A stretch of 64,000 nucleotides of DNA from [Phialemoniopsis] sp. UDSM-2020 (Eukaryota > Ascomycota > Sordariomycetes > Thyridiales > Thyridiaceae). The stretch is from contig JAEILZ010000008.1 in assembly GCA_018873225.1 (NCBI GenBank), positions 992,001-1,056,000 of the forward strand, read 5' to 3'. The notes beneath the pieces are model-generated. The model searched no databases. It was not told where the DNA came from and was given only the letters and a program-made list of their open reading frames with translations. This document shows positions 12,300 through 22,972 of this stretch, one piece after another. How positions within the stretch are numbered: the first letter of the stretch is position 1; each line of letters begins with the position of its first letter. A program made the translations under genes and the position numbers.

Positions 12300-13756
12300 A
12301 TGATGTTCTCAACCTCACCTCTGCCGCTCCTGAGGAGCTTCATGCTGGGCCTCCTCCTGCTCTCACGGGCACTGGTCACCTTGGGCGCAGACTTTGTCGT
12401 CCAAGATGACAGCGTTGTGTTTAACGTCACCGCAGATGCCAACGCCGCCGTGCTGCCACCCAGCTTGGACGCGTGGTACACTGCGCCTCCCGGGTGGCGC
12501 CTCACCCATCCCGGTAGCGTCCTCCGGGTCCGGCACGCGCCGCTCATGGCGTTCGCCATCCCGTCCGCCCTGACGGCTTATCAGATCCTCTTCCGCACGA
12601 CGGACAGCAACTTTGACCCGACCTGGGCGGTGACCACGCTTTTCGTCCCGCGTCGTGTGTACCCCAGACCGAACGGCCAGGCTCTCATCTCCTACCAGCT
12701 GCCCTATGATTCGTGCAATATCGACGCCAGCCCCAGCTACGCGCTCCGGTTCGGCGAGCCGTACGGCGAGATCCGGCTGGCTCTTCGCCGGGGCTGGTTC
12801 GTCAGCGTGCCGGACTACGAGGGGCCCAAGGCGAGCTTCACGGCGGGGGCCATGGCGGGCCGCGCGACCATTGACGGCGTCAGGGCCGTGCTGCAGGGCG
12901 TAGGACCGGTTTTTGGACTGGGTGGCGGGCTGGCCACCAGGGTGGCGCTCTGGGGCTACTCTGGGGGTGCCTTGGCGAGTGAGTGGGCTGCTGGTACGTT
13001 TTCCTACATTTAAATGACATGATATGAACTGGAAAATATACTGTTGCTCACCCACCATAAGAACTTGCGGTGCAGTACGCTCCCAAGATGCGCTGGGCCG
13101 GCGTCGCGCTCGGGGGCCTGACACCCAACGTCTCGAGCGTCGGCGCGCTCATCAACCGCAAGGACACGGCCGGGCTGCTCCCGTCGGGCCTCATCGGCAT
13201 GTCGAGCCAGCACCCGGACGCGTGGGCCTGGCTGATCCGGCGCCTCAAGCCCACGGGCCCGCACAACGCGTCGACCTTCCTGGGCGCCGCCCGGATGTCG
13301 GGCGTGCAGGCCGTGGCGCTCTTCGGCGACCAGAACATCTACGACTACTTTGTGGGCGGCAAGGAGGACCTGGCGGCGCCCGTCATGAAGGCCATGCTCG
13401 ACACGGACGGCGTGATGGGGTACCACGGCACGCCGACCATGCCGGTGTTCATCTACAAGGCCATCCCCGACGAGCTGTCGGACATCAGGGAGACGGACGA
13501 GCTGGTGGACCGGTACTGCGGCAACGGGGCGAGCGTGCTGTACCACCGGAACACGGCCGGCGGGCACGACCAGGAGCTTATCAACGGCCAGGCCAGGGCA
13601 TTGGCGTTCCTGACGCAGGTGCTGGACGGAAAAGCCGACTCGAGAGGACGCCTGGGCGGGCCCGGGGTTGAGCCTGGGTGTACGGTGCTCAATGTGACAG
13701 TCAATCTCGCGCCGAAAAGCTTGCCCAGACTTTCTTTTGCTTGGAACTACTCATGA
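12300..13756 (+). CDS. Secreted LIP-family lipase/esterase
   Basis: Secretory lipase of the Candida LIP type (alpha/beta hydrolase) that hydrolyses carboxylic esters. Exons are 12300-12993 and 13062-13756, giving 462 residues, typical of the family. The N terminus has a hydrophobic signal peptide (FMLGLLLLSRALVTLGA). The nucleophile elbow is GYSGGA (about 222-227) and the likely catalytic His is in AGGHDQEL near the C terminus; an Asp-rich stretch before it (PDELSDIRETDEL) is in the position expected for the acid. As a secreted enzyme it could release cluster substrates outside the cell, or an alternative start might retain it inside; the sequence favours secretion. It lies between the monooxygenase and the permease, all on the same strand. 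Confidence 0.92.
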
Positions 13757-14402
13757 GAGGAGGAATGGGCTGCGTCTGCCTTTTGACTTGTCTGATTCTA
13801 TTAGCTTACCTGCTTCGCATGCACTCTCTCTTCTTGTACTTTAGCAGTGCCGGTATGAGAAGCCGGTCTGGAGGAAGAGGATTAACAACACAAATCAGCC
13901 TTACCTATGAAGGCAAGTGGTAGAGTCGTTTTGTGCTCCCAATCACCCACTTCGTCACCTCGACCCTGGTAGCTCTAAACTCTTTGCGTCTCTAGTGAGC
14001 CAGCTTGGGTGGTGCGCTGCCCGCGCTCTATCCCCAATACGTCCATGGCGCCCATTTGAGCTCGTGGTCACCGTCGGGTTTTACGTCGTTTGGTGGGGAC
14101 AGTGATCAATTAATGCTGTTCCCATGAGAAAGTCCGGACAGGGGTGACGGAGCGAAGCAGCTTGTTCCGGCCAAGAACCAGCTGCGATGGCGGACATCAC
14201 CAGCCCTAATAAAACTGGCTGCCCACCCAGGACGCTACCCGCGCGTCGGCTTTTCTGCAGATGCATCTGCAGTTCGATTGCTGTCGAGTAATGGAAATGC
14301 GGTCGGTGTGAACACAGGCAAGGGCGTGGATCCCTTAAAAGCCTGCCGATCCTCGTGTGTTGCTCGCCATCAGGCCTGTCGTCCCCCCTCCCGTTTGACT
14401 CA
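13757..14402. other. Intergenic, lipase to permease
   Basis: 646 bp with no supported gene. An in-frame ATG at 14355 upstream of the chosen permease start at 14403 leaves the exact start open. Confidence 0.5.
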
Positions 14403-16013
14403 ATGTCAGACGTCTATTCCTATCAGCACTCCGCGATGAAGGCCGCCGAAGTATTGGGTCAACCGACTCTCAACGAGGATGGCGATCTCGTGGAGGGAGC
14501 TGCCAACGAGGTACGTGTGTCGCGAAGCTCAATGTCATGTCTCGGGCGACTTTGCCGCGAGAGCGGTGTGAATGGGACCCCTCAACATCACCAAACAAAT
14601 GACTGACTGATCGGACTGCCATGACAGGTTTACGCCTCGCAAGGCCATATCGACCCTGTCGCGGAGAAGAAGCTGATATGGAGACAAGACCTCCGCATCG
14701 TGCCCTTGTCGGCCGTCATCTACTTCCTCTGCAATCTAGACCGGTCCAATATCGGCAATGCAAAGATCCTCAACTCGTCGACGCACCACGACATGATGTC
14801 GGAGACGCACATGACCAACTACCAATATACTATTGCGCTGATGATCTTCCTGGTCGCCTATGGTCTCTTCGAGGTGCCGTCCAACATCTTGCTCAAGAAG
14901 CTCAGGCCGTCGAGGTGGATTGCCTTCCTCATGTTCTCTTGGGGTGCCATCTCGCTGTGCCTCGGAGCAGCCAACAACTACCCGACCATCACCGGCCTAC
15001 GGTTCATCTTGGGTGTCTTTGAGGCTGGTCTGTTCCCCGGTCTCGTCTACTATCTCACCTTCTGGTACCGGACCCATGAGCGCAGTGTCCGCGTCGCTAT
15101 CATCCTGGCATCCGCGACCCTTGCGGGTGCCTTTGGTGGCGCTATCGCCTACGGCGTGGGCCACATGAACCAGACCAAGGGCATCTCCGGCTGGCGCTGG
15201 CTCTTCTTCATCGAGGGCGCCCCCTCGTGCGTCGCCGCCTTCTTCGTGCTCTTCGCACTGCCGGACTACCCCGAGACCGCCTCCTGGCTCTCCCAGGAAG
15301 AGAAGGCCCTGGCCGCCCAGCGCCTGTACACCGAAGGGAGCAAGGGCCACCACTCGATCACCTGGCAGGACGCCAAGACCACCCTGACCGACTGGCGCCT
15401 GTACGGCCACTACCTCGTCTACTTTGGCATCTCGACGCCCTTCAGCTCCCTCTCGCTCTTCACGCCGTCCCTCACGGCCGGCCTCGGCTACGTCGACCTC
15501 AAGGCGCAGCTCATGACGGTCCCGCCCTACGCCGTGGCCTACGTCGTGTCCATCGCGACGGCCTGGTCGGCCGACCGCACCAACGCGCGGGGCTTCCACG
15601 CCGCGCTGCTGGCGACCGTCGGCGCGTGCGGGTTCGTGGCGTCGGCGTGCCTGCCCGCGGGCGCGTATAGTTCGCGGTACGGCTGCCTCATCGTCGCCGC
15701 CGCGGGCGCCTTCTCGTGCATCCCGCCGCTGCTGGGCTGGCTCTCGTCCAACATCTTTAGTACCGGGTCCGTCGGGCTCGCCATCGCGCTCAATATTGGG
15801 CTCGGCGGCGCGCCCGGCCAGATCGTCGGCGTGTGGATCTACAAGGCCGACGAGGCCGCGAGGGGCTACCCGACGGGCCACTGGGTCAACGCGGCCCTGC
15901 TGTTCATGGTGGCTATCGGGGCTGTCATGCTGCGGTTCTACTATGGCTGGCGGAACAGGGTGATTCGGATGGAGACTGGTGGAGGCGAGGGTGTGCGCAT
16001 GTACACTTTTTAA
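14403..16013 (+). CDS. MFS permease, Dal5/anion:cation symporter (ACS) family
   Basis: Plasma-membrane transporter of the fungal allantoate-permease branch, which imports organic anions such as carboxylates and vitamins. Exons are 14403-14510 and 14628-16013, giving 497 residues. About twelve hydrophobic segments can be seen. The characteristic stretch LRFILGVFEAGLFPGLVYYL in TM4 and WRWLFFIEGAPS in TM6 identify the family. An in-frame ATG at 14355 would add 16 residues; the 14403 start matches the short polar N termini usual here. It is the last gene of the co-oriented run before the unrelated kinase gene, and probably takes up the acid or its conjugate used by the cluster. Export of a product is the alternative. 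Confidence 0.94.
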
Positions 16014-16596
16014 AAGAAGGCATGTTGGATCAGATCAGACTTCTCCATCAAGGCAGGTGGAGTGGAAGCCATCATATGATGGAGGGAGCCGGGGGGGATG
16101 AACTGTCAGGAGCATAGAGTATCTAATTTTTGCATGTTTTTACTTGCATTTTACATTATGTCGAAAGTATGCATTTTTGTGATATCCAAGTACATAGCCT
16201 TAATCAACAATAGAACAACAGTGAATTAATAGCATTGCCATTGTCGTCGAGTCTGGTGCTTGGGATTGCGGTCGATTGCCGCTCCATAACGGCCCGCGGT
16301 GTGCACTCAGCGGACGCTTAGTGGACACGGTGGGCAACAACCCCTGAAGACTAGTGGTGGTCGGTGACCTCACCGGCGGGTACGCGGGGCATAGCTTCCC
16401 TGTCACCACTGCCGATGGATAGCTGGTTCCATGGATTCTTCTCTGCATTCAATCGAAGCTTCACGATGCTTCGTCCTTCCCACCACCGCGAGAGCCACAT
16501 GCCACCGAGCTGACCGAACCCGCTCGCTAAGATGGTCATGGACTTGCTTCAATTTGCATCACGATAGTGTCACCGACGGAAGCTGCTTGACCAGCT
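16014..16596. other. Intergenic, right edge of the metabolic cluster
   Basis: 583 bp with no supported gene. It separates the metabolic gene run from a housekeeping-type kinase and so is the natural right border of the cluster. Confidence 0.45.
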
Positions 16597-19103
16597 ATGT
16601 CTCTCTCACTGGTACCATATCATCCCCGCGAGGGTCGCGAAATTGTTTTGTAGGTAACGTCATCTGATGCATATTTGGAAAGCTTGCATACCTCCCGAGT
16701 CCCAGTATTGAAGCTCCGCAACGTCGCAAACTCTTGGATCCTGGTGCTAATCATCCTCGATCTTTTCGTGTCTTAGGCGCCACCACGATGCCATCGTCGT
16801 TCGCGACCCATCCTCCCAGAGACTTGAGATCCGCGGCTTGACGGCCTGTCCGACATGCCACCAGCCTCTCCGTCCTTCCTCCCCAGAACGACCTTACGAA
16901 AGCCCTTCCCATCATGAATCATTTGTCGATCCAGACTACTTTCGCATGCTCCGCGCCGGGCATAGCCTCGAGCGTCCGGACAGACCTCCTCCTGCTAGTC
17001 CCACGAGGCGGCTGGTCCAACCCTTCCTCCCAGACGGGAACAGCAGCCCCGTTCCCGTACAGAACCTCGAAGAAGAAGCCGAGTTCATATCAAGTACCCC
17101 AGACGTTCACGAGGGAAGTCGTATACGAAGAGAAGCCTTCAGCCCACATTACTTCAAGACATTCTTTGTAGAAGAACGAGAGCTTGGTCGGGGCGGTAAG
17201 GGCATCGTGCTGCTGGTACGCCACGAGATTGATGGCTGCCATCTGGGTAGGTCGTACATACAACTCATTCCGGGAAAAGAAGCTAACATTTTGATAAGGG
17301 CACTTTGCTTGCAAAAGAGTTCCCGTAGGCGACGATCACGCCTGGCTTGAGAAAGGTGCGTCTCGCTGTGGTTCGTTTTTCTCGTAGCTTGATTCATGGA
17401 TTGACCGCGTTGTAGTGCTGATCGAAGTCGAATTGCTCGCCAAGCTTTCCCATCCGAACCTCGTGTCCTACCGCCACGTATGGCTAGAAGACGTCCACCT
17501 GTCGCGGTTCGGGCCGCCTGTTGTCTGTGCCTTCATCCTGCAACAATACTGCAACAACGGGGATCTTCTCCACTACGTGGCGGGTGACCAGCCGAAGGAG
17601 ACTACCAAGGAGGAGCTGAAGGCCCAGATGCGGAGGAGATCCAAAGGTCACGTTGAACGACCTCAGGATCTCTACCCCAACCCACGCCAGCTACCACTCG
17701 AGGAGATCTACTCGCTCTTCAGAGACATCACTGCTGGTCTCGCATATCTGCATGCCGCAAACTACATTCACCGCGACCTGAAGCCTAGCAACTGCCTTCT
17801 TCACCGCGAGGGTAAGAACCTCATCTGTCTGATAAGCGATTTCGGCGAGGTGCAGCCAGAGAATGCCGTGCGGAAGTCGACCGGATCCACTGGCACGATC
17901 TCGTACTGCGCCCCGGAGGTCTTGAGGAGAGACGCAACGGGGCACTATGGCAACTTCACGACCAAGTCGGACATATTCTCCCTGGGAATGATTCTGTACT
18001 TTATGTGTTTCGGGCGTCTTCCTTACCACAGCGCCAATGCCATCCAGGAGGAGCTCGAGGATATCGACCTCCTCCGCGCCGAGATCACCGACTGGAAGGG
18101 CTTCCAGGACGAAAGACGCGAGAGGCCCGAGCTCCCGGGGAAGCTCTATCAACTGCTTAAGAAATTGCTGTCGATAAATCCATTGGAGCGTCCCAGCGCG
18201 AGCGAGGTATTGACTGCACTGAAGAACGAATCGAGCCTTGATGGAGCTGCTCGAAGCTCCAGAAGCGCCAGCCCAACCCGTGGGTTCCAGGGCAGGAGAG
18301 TCCAGAATCTGGACTCGCCCATGCCCCCCGGCACTCCAGTACCAGGTTTGTACACTTCTACTGTCAACATGAATAATCACCATGCTGAGTCTCAGGGAGA
18401 TCCAACGAAGCAAGCCAGGGTCTCATCATCGTCACAAGAGGACCTATCTAGTACCCTCGTCCCTGGCTCGCCTCGGAAGTCGGCACAGTCGGCGACACAG
18501 AGCAGCTTGCAGACACATTCTACATCCCAGACAGCCCGGTACAGGGCTACAGCTACGGCATTGTCCGCGAACCATGATGAATACTCCGCCTTAGAGCGGC
18601 GGCCTTCAGAGCACGCTGTGTCGACAACCACAGCAGATCATTCCCCCCCCAGAAGCCCACCACTTCTGATGGCCCCTCCCACTACATTCTTTGGCGAAGT
18701 ACGACACAGGGGCTTTGTAGCGCAGCACTACCTCGCTCATTTTGCCGAGGACCACAGAGAGACCACTCTTCTTGTGTTCCGTCTTGCCTTGTTCCTGGTT
18801 AAGATGGCTACCTTGACACGACCCTGCTGGCCCTACCTCATCAACACGGGGGTCGGGGCGTCCCTAGTGGCCGTTGCAGGGTTGGATCTCGGCATTCCGG
18901 GCACCATCCAAGGACGAGCCCCTCGACGCGGGAGCCACCAAGTAAGCATGGCCAGTCACCAGGCCGTATCCACCTCTCGATGGCACTGGGACTGGAAGGC
19001 CAGTATGACCCTGTTGGCGCTGCACTTTGCTGTGCTATGGGCTTCCTCACGACGTGGGGTCCTATGTTCCTCCCCTCATCAGGACTGGTCAGACTGGCCC
19101 TAA
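16597..19103 (+). CDS. IKS1: IKS1-type serine/threonine protein kinase
   Basis: Eukaryotic protein kinase of the fungal IKS1 group. A short first exon 16597-16649 (17 codons, starting MSLSLVPYHP) joins exons 16777-17246, 17299-17355 and 17416-19103; the frame closes exactly, giving 755 residues. The N-terminal part has a C-x2-C pair (CPTCHQPL) that may belong to a small zinc site. Kinase motifs are complete: Gly-rich GRGGKG (about 155-160), Lys in FACKRV, HRDLKPSN (312-319), DFG (335-337) and APE. A low-complexity Ser/Pro/Thr linker follows, then hydrophobic segments near the C terminus (LLVFRLALFLVKMA and a later stretch), suggesting membrane anchoring. Without the first exon the protein would seem to lack a start, since the second exon has no suitable ATG. 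Confidence 0.92.
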
Positions 19104-20537
19104 TCTCACCGCCTCCCCCATATTGCAAGGGTGGAATTGGCTTGGAAGCGCATTGACGATGACATGATCGATCCCCCCAACTTGCTTAGTAGATCATATA
19201 CCCACGACATGCTCAGTCAGACTCATGGCAGGAAATATCATAACTCAACTGCATAGGACAGGACAGAAACGAATCGGAGACGGGGCGTAAATGACGAAAG
19301 CATTTGGCCATATATTAGTGTGAGCTCTCGAAGCCTGGTCAGGAGACCACCCTCAGCCTGGCGATGTACGGCTCCCACGATGCCGAGATCCGGATTTTGT
19401 GGTAGTGTGGCTCCTTTGGTCGCCCGGGAACTTGAGTATCCTGATTTGCGCACACTAGGAGCCATGGTTCTGTTGCAAGCAGACCGCCTGTGATAGTTTG
19501 GTGCGAGTGGGAAATGATAGGACCTTGGGCGGCTATCCCCAATCCAGTGTTCCGAGGCTGGAACCAGAATGGCAAAGGCTCGCCACTATCGAGCTTGGCT
19601 CCCGCAGCTATCCACTATATCGAATCGAGCCTTTCTTGTGCTGTGCCCAGAAAGGGAGGGGTCGAAGTGCGCTATGGTCATGAGTTCATCAGCCTCTTAT
19701 CCGCTCCCGTGGGACTATACAAGGCTCAATTATCAACCCCACTGGTTCAATCTCCCGAGCGGACGGCCCTTCGTGGACGCCTTTGACGAAAGAGGGAGGG
19801 GCCGTGTGCTGGCGCTCATTTACACGTTGATGCTTTATCTGCTGGTGATGAAACACATCCCACGTCTCTGACGGGTAAGATGAGACGGTCTAGAGCCCAA
19901 AACGGAGCTGTCTGTCCCTCTGCGGAGCACATCATGTGAGTATGGCGATAGCAGACAATGAGAAATATTAAATCACGACCCGTTTGAGCTCCTCGACGTA
20001 ACCTATAGCCCAGCTGTGCTTAAATGCTGCTGCTGCTGCTTTGATCGTGATGGCATTCAAAGACATGAGGCGCTGGTACAAATATGTTCATATCTCCTGG
20101 GCTGGTAGAGATTCGCAGATGTGAACCTTCTCTGCAGCCTTGTGACTGGAGACTAAGACTTGACAGTCCCTCTTGCTTCCCTTCTTGAACCCTCCCTGAG
20201 GGATCCTTCTCTCACGTCATCGTGAATGGTAGAGTGACCAGAGCTGACAAGTATGCTTCTCGACTCCCTAGAAAGACTTGATCTCGGCGATCAGCTGACT
20301 TGGCTGTGATACACCAGACGCTGTGTAACATCGTCAGCCTCTCACATCCATTTCTTACGTTGTCTTGGAGGTTTCGAAACGCACGCGCGCTGTCTCCGTG
20401 ATTGTCATCCCCCACCCAGCAAGCCACAACAACATACCGCGCAGGTCCTATCTAGCGACCCTTTTCATTTCGACCAGACTGGCCTACAAAATCTCGCCGC
20501 AGGACGACAGCTTAACCAAGACACTCCGGCTGAGGCG
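19104..20537. other. Gene-poor interval
   Basis: 1.4 kb with no convincing gene. Open frames of 75-100 codons overlap on both strands and show no domain. A short (CTG)n run sits near 20028-20040. Confidence 0.45.
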
Positions 20538-20702
20538 ATGTGCGTGCGCAAGATATACATCCACCACCGGTGTGGTCACAAGATCACGGAGCTCCTGGAT
20601 CGGTGCGGCAACGTCGAGTGCAAGAAGATCAAGGACAAGCCGGTCGTGACGAACAAGTACACATGTGTGCAGATACACTGTGAGTTTTACGGGCAGTTTT
20701 GA
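20538..20702 (+). CDS. Small Cys-rich protein of the MC...CGH type
   Basis: 54-residue open frame starting MCVRKIYIHHRCGHKITELL with further Cys in RCGNVECKK, YTCVQIHC, six in all. The start Met-Cys, then C-G-H about ten residues on, is the same layout as the gene at 27374, and I recall many uncharacterised ascomycete proteins beginning this way. The Cys/His spacing suggests a small metal site. The frame contains CTGTGAGTT near its end, a good splice donor, so the true protein might continue in a downstream exon. Function unknown. Confidence 0.55.
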   Translation: MCVRKIYIHHRCGHKITELLDRCGNVECKKIKDKPVVTNKYTCVQIHCEFYGQF

Positions 20703-21647
20703 CGCAATGGCGGCCAATGTTGGAGACTGGGTGTCGTTGGATGCTAGAGGAAGTCATGCTGCGATGGATATTGGTGGACGATGATTTACGATGTGATGTC
20801 TGCAGTCTGGGCTCAAGCTCTTGTATTTGTTCGTATTGAATAGGATGATGTTTGTCTCGCTGTGCCTCCTTTTCAGTGACATGAAACAGGAGAATGACCA
20901 CTTGTGAGGGCCATGGTGAGAGTAACTTGTTTGTTCATTTCCTCTCGTATTCAGTTTTGTTTTTTTAAATCTTCATGCTCCCCTTTTATTGGTCTCTCCC
21001 AAGATCCTCGGAGCCCAGCATGGGCATCAAGTTGGACCAGCTGATAGAAAGACGAATGCAAATGACGCTCAACTTTCCACAGGGAAAATCATGTCAGTGA
21101 CTCGAGCAGCAACAATAGCAAGTGATCTCGAGAGCAGAACAAGACAGCAGAAACAATAAGATCCTTCCATCATCTTCCCTCGTTATCATCGGGTTATTGA
21201 AACGCACAGCTAAGAGTGCCAAGAAGCTGTATATCAGAACCTTAAATCCCTATTAGCTGGGTGAAGTCGGTCTAGGAGCCGTCCGACGTGGATGAATCTG
21301 TATAAAGGGTTATCAATCAATTATACATCACTATCTACCAAAATGTCACAAGACACACTTTTTGTTGCGTCAATATTTCGACTCTTTTGAATGATGCGGT
21401 GTGAGAGTAAGGCTTCGCTCGCTTACGTACAACTTTGTGGCTACCTTGGCTTGTTGTACCTCGATCTGGCTGAATGGCGAAACCCGCCCCAAATTTTGAT
21501 GACCAATGTCTTCTTGACAAACGACCACTCCCCGTCGAAGGGCGTCAACCTGCGCAATTTTAGCCGTCACCAATCTCCGAAACGATTGATAAGACTGATT
21601 GTATCGAAAAGAGGCCCAATCGATTGAGCGAGGCCCTGTGTAGAGCC
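20703..21647. other. Intergenic upstream of the Zn2Cys6 regulator
   Basis: 945 bp with no supported gene; presumably promoter of the regulator. Confidence 0.45.
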
Positions 21648-22910
21648 ATGGTCGGGCCCATTCGCGTGCGTCTGGCCTGCGACCGGTGCCACGCGCACAA
21701 GCTCCGATGTCCGAAGCAGGCCGGCAGCGCCGTGTGCACCCGATGCGCCCGGGCCGGCGCCGCGTGCATATTCAGTCCCCCGGGAACAGGCTCATCTCCT
21801 TGGCCACGCAATAACGCAGCCATCCCTTCTCAACCCTCGGTCTCACCGCCGGTAGTCTCGTCCGCAGAGGCACCTACTGCACTCAGTGACATGGAGTACA
21901 TGAACCAGGTTCTTGACGCCGCTGGGCTGGACTGGCCAATGATGTATGAGGAGATGGGCATTGATCCTAGTCTGGGGATGCCGGGAGCCGATGTTGGAGG
22001 TGCTACTGCTGCCGCCCCTTCTGGCCCCGTTGCCGAGAGCTTGCAAGTCCCGGGCGCAGCTGATCACTGGCGATCACCCGACCAAGCGCAGACCGCGCCG
22101 CAACCTGCACCCACCGATTCATCCTCGTCTTCAACCCTCGGAGAAGCGACAGCCACCTCTGGCGCGTCCATGACTCAGCGCCTGACCAGCCTCTTGCACG
22201 ACCTTGATGGTGTCCGCGGCAAACTCCCGCCCGAGGGACTTCTGCACGTGAGCTACGACGGGGCGTTCAAACAAAGCCTCTTCACGCTCACCCAGAAGCA
22301 CGACTTCCGCCCGGTCCTAGAGCAGCTCTTCCGCAGCTCCCAGACCTTGGTCGAGATCTACCCCGCGGCCGTCGCGGACGCGGTGGCCCGCGGCGGCAAG
22401 TCGTCCCCGCCATGCGAGGTCCCGAACTGCGCGTGCAAGCTGCCGACGGCCCTAGACCTCGCCGGCCTGCAGAACCTCATCCGGGAGCGCAGTGCCGTGG
22501 GCGTCGACGTCGCCCTCGCCTCGCTGCTCATGGCCTGCCACTTCCGCTTCCTGGATCTTCTCGACGGCGTGTTCGCCTGCGTCATCGCGTGCTCCAACGT
22601 TACCATGGCCTCGCCGGACCTCGCCGAGCCCGACTTCAACCTGCCCGAGGTCCGCATCGGCTCGTTTGTGCCGCCGCGCGCCTCGACGACGATGATGCAG
22701 GCTTTCTTGTTCAAGCAGCTGCTGTCGAGCCTCAACAAGGGCATAAAGCAGCTCGCTGGCGCTTTGGAGGTAGTCAAGTCTGACAAGTCGGAGCACGAGG
22801 TTCGTGTCTTGCGCCTGCAGTGCGAGCTGCTGCAAGAGCGGCACAGCGAACGAATGGAAAAGTCACAGGATGTGGCCACAGCTCTGATCAGATTCGAGAT
22901 GATGAAGTGA
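21648..22910 (+). CDS. Zn2Cys6 transcription factor, AflR-like
   Basis: Fungal binuclear zinc-cluster DNA-binding regulator in a single exon of 420 residues. The zinc cluster is at the N terminus, C-x2-C-x6-C-x8-C-x2-C-x6-C (CDRCHAHKLRC then CTRCARAGAAC). The middle is low-complexity Pro/Ala/Ser. The C-terminal half contains a Cys/Leu-rich helical stretch (GVDVALASLLMACHFRFLDL and on), similar in style to the aflatoxin-regulator C-terminal domain; that assignment is inference. The frame is open eight codons further upstream but the first ATG is at 21648. It is convergent with the GH79 gene (62 bp apart) and lies about 5.6 kb beyond the metabolic cluster with a kinase gene between, so a role in controlling either is possible but unproven. 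Confidence 0.9.
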   Translation: MVGPIRVRLACDRCHAHKLRCPKQAGSAVCTRCARAGAACIFSPPGTGSSPWPRNNAAIPSQPSVSPPVVSSAEAPTALSDMEYMNQVLDAAGLDWPMMYEEMGIDPSLGMPGADVGGATAAAPSGPVAESLQVPGAADHWRSPDQAQTAPQPAPTDSSSSSTLGEATATSGASMTQRLTSLLHDLDGVRGKLPPEGLLHVSYDGAFKQSLFTLTQKHDFRPVLEQLFRSSQTLVEIYPAAVADAVARGGKSSPPCEVPNCACKLPTALDLAGLQNLIRERSAVGVDVALASLLMACHFRFLDLLDGVFACVIACSNVTMASPDLAEPDFNLPEVRIGSFVPPRASTTMMQAFLFKQLLSSLNKGIKQLAGALEVVKSDKSEHEVRVLRLQCELLQERHSERMEKSQDVATALIRFEMMK

Positions 22911-22972
22911 TCTACCTCGTGGCCTTCACCGCATATGTGCGTCTAGAGGATATCACATCTAATGGGCCTCTA

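Noticed and set aside
14997..15881. 294-codon minus-strand frame over the MFS gene
   Set aside because: Antisense shadow rich in Gly, Arg and Asp; no recognisable protein.
19490..19871. Two overlapping plus-strand frames of about 100 codons
   Set aside because: Overlap in different frames, no domain, no splice-supported extension, low codon bias.
20028..20040. Short CTG trinucleotide run
   Set aside because: Only about four units; too short to call a meaningful microsatellite.
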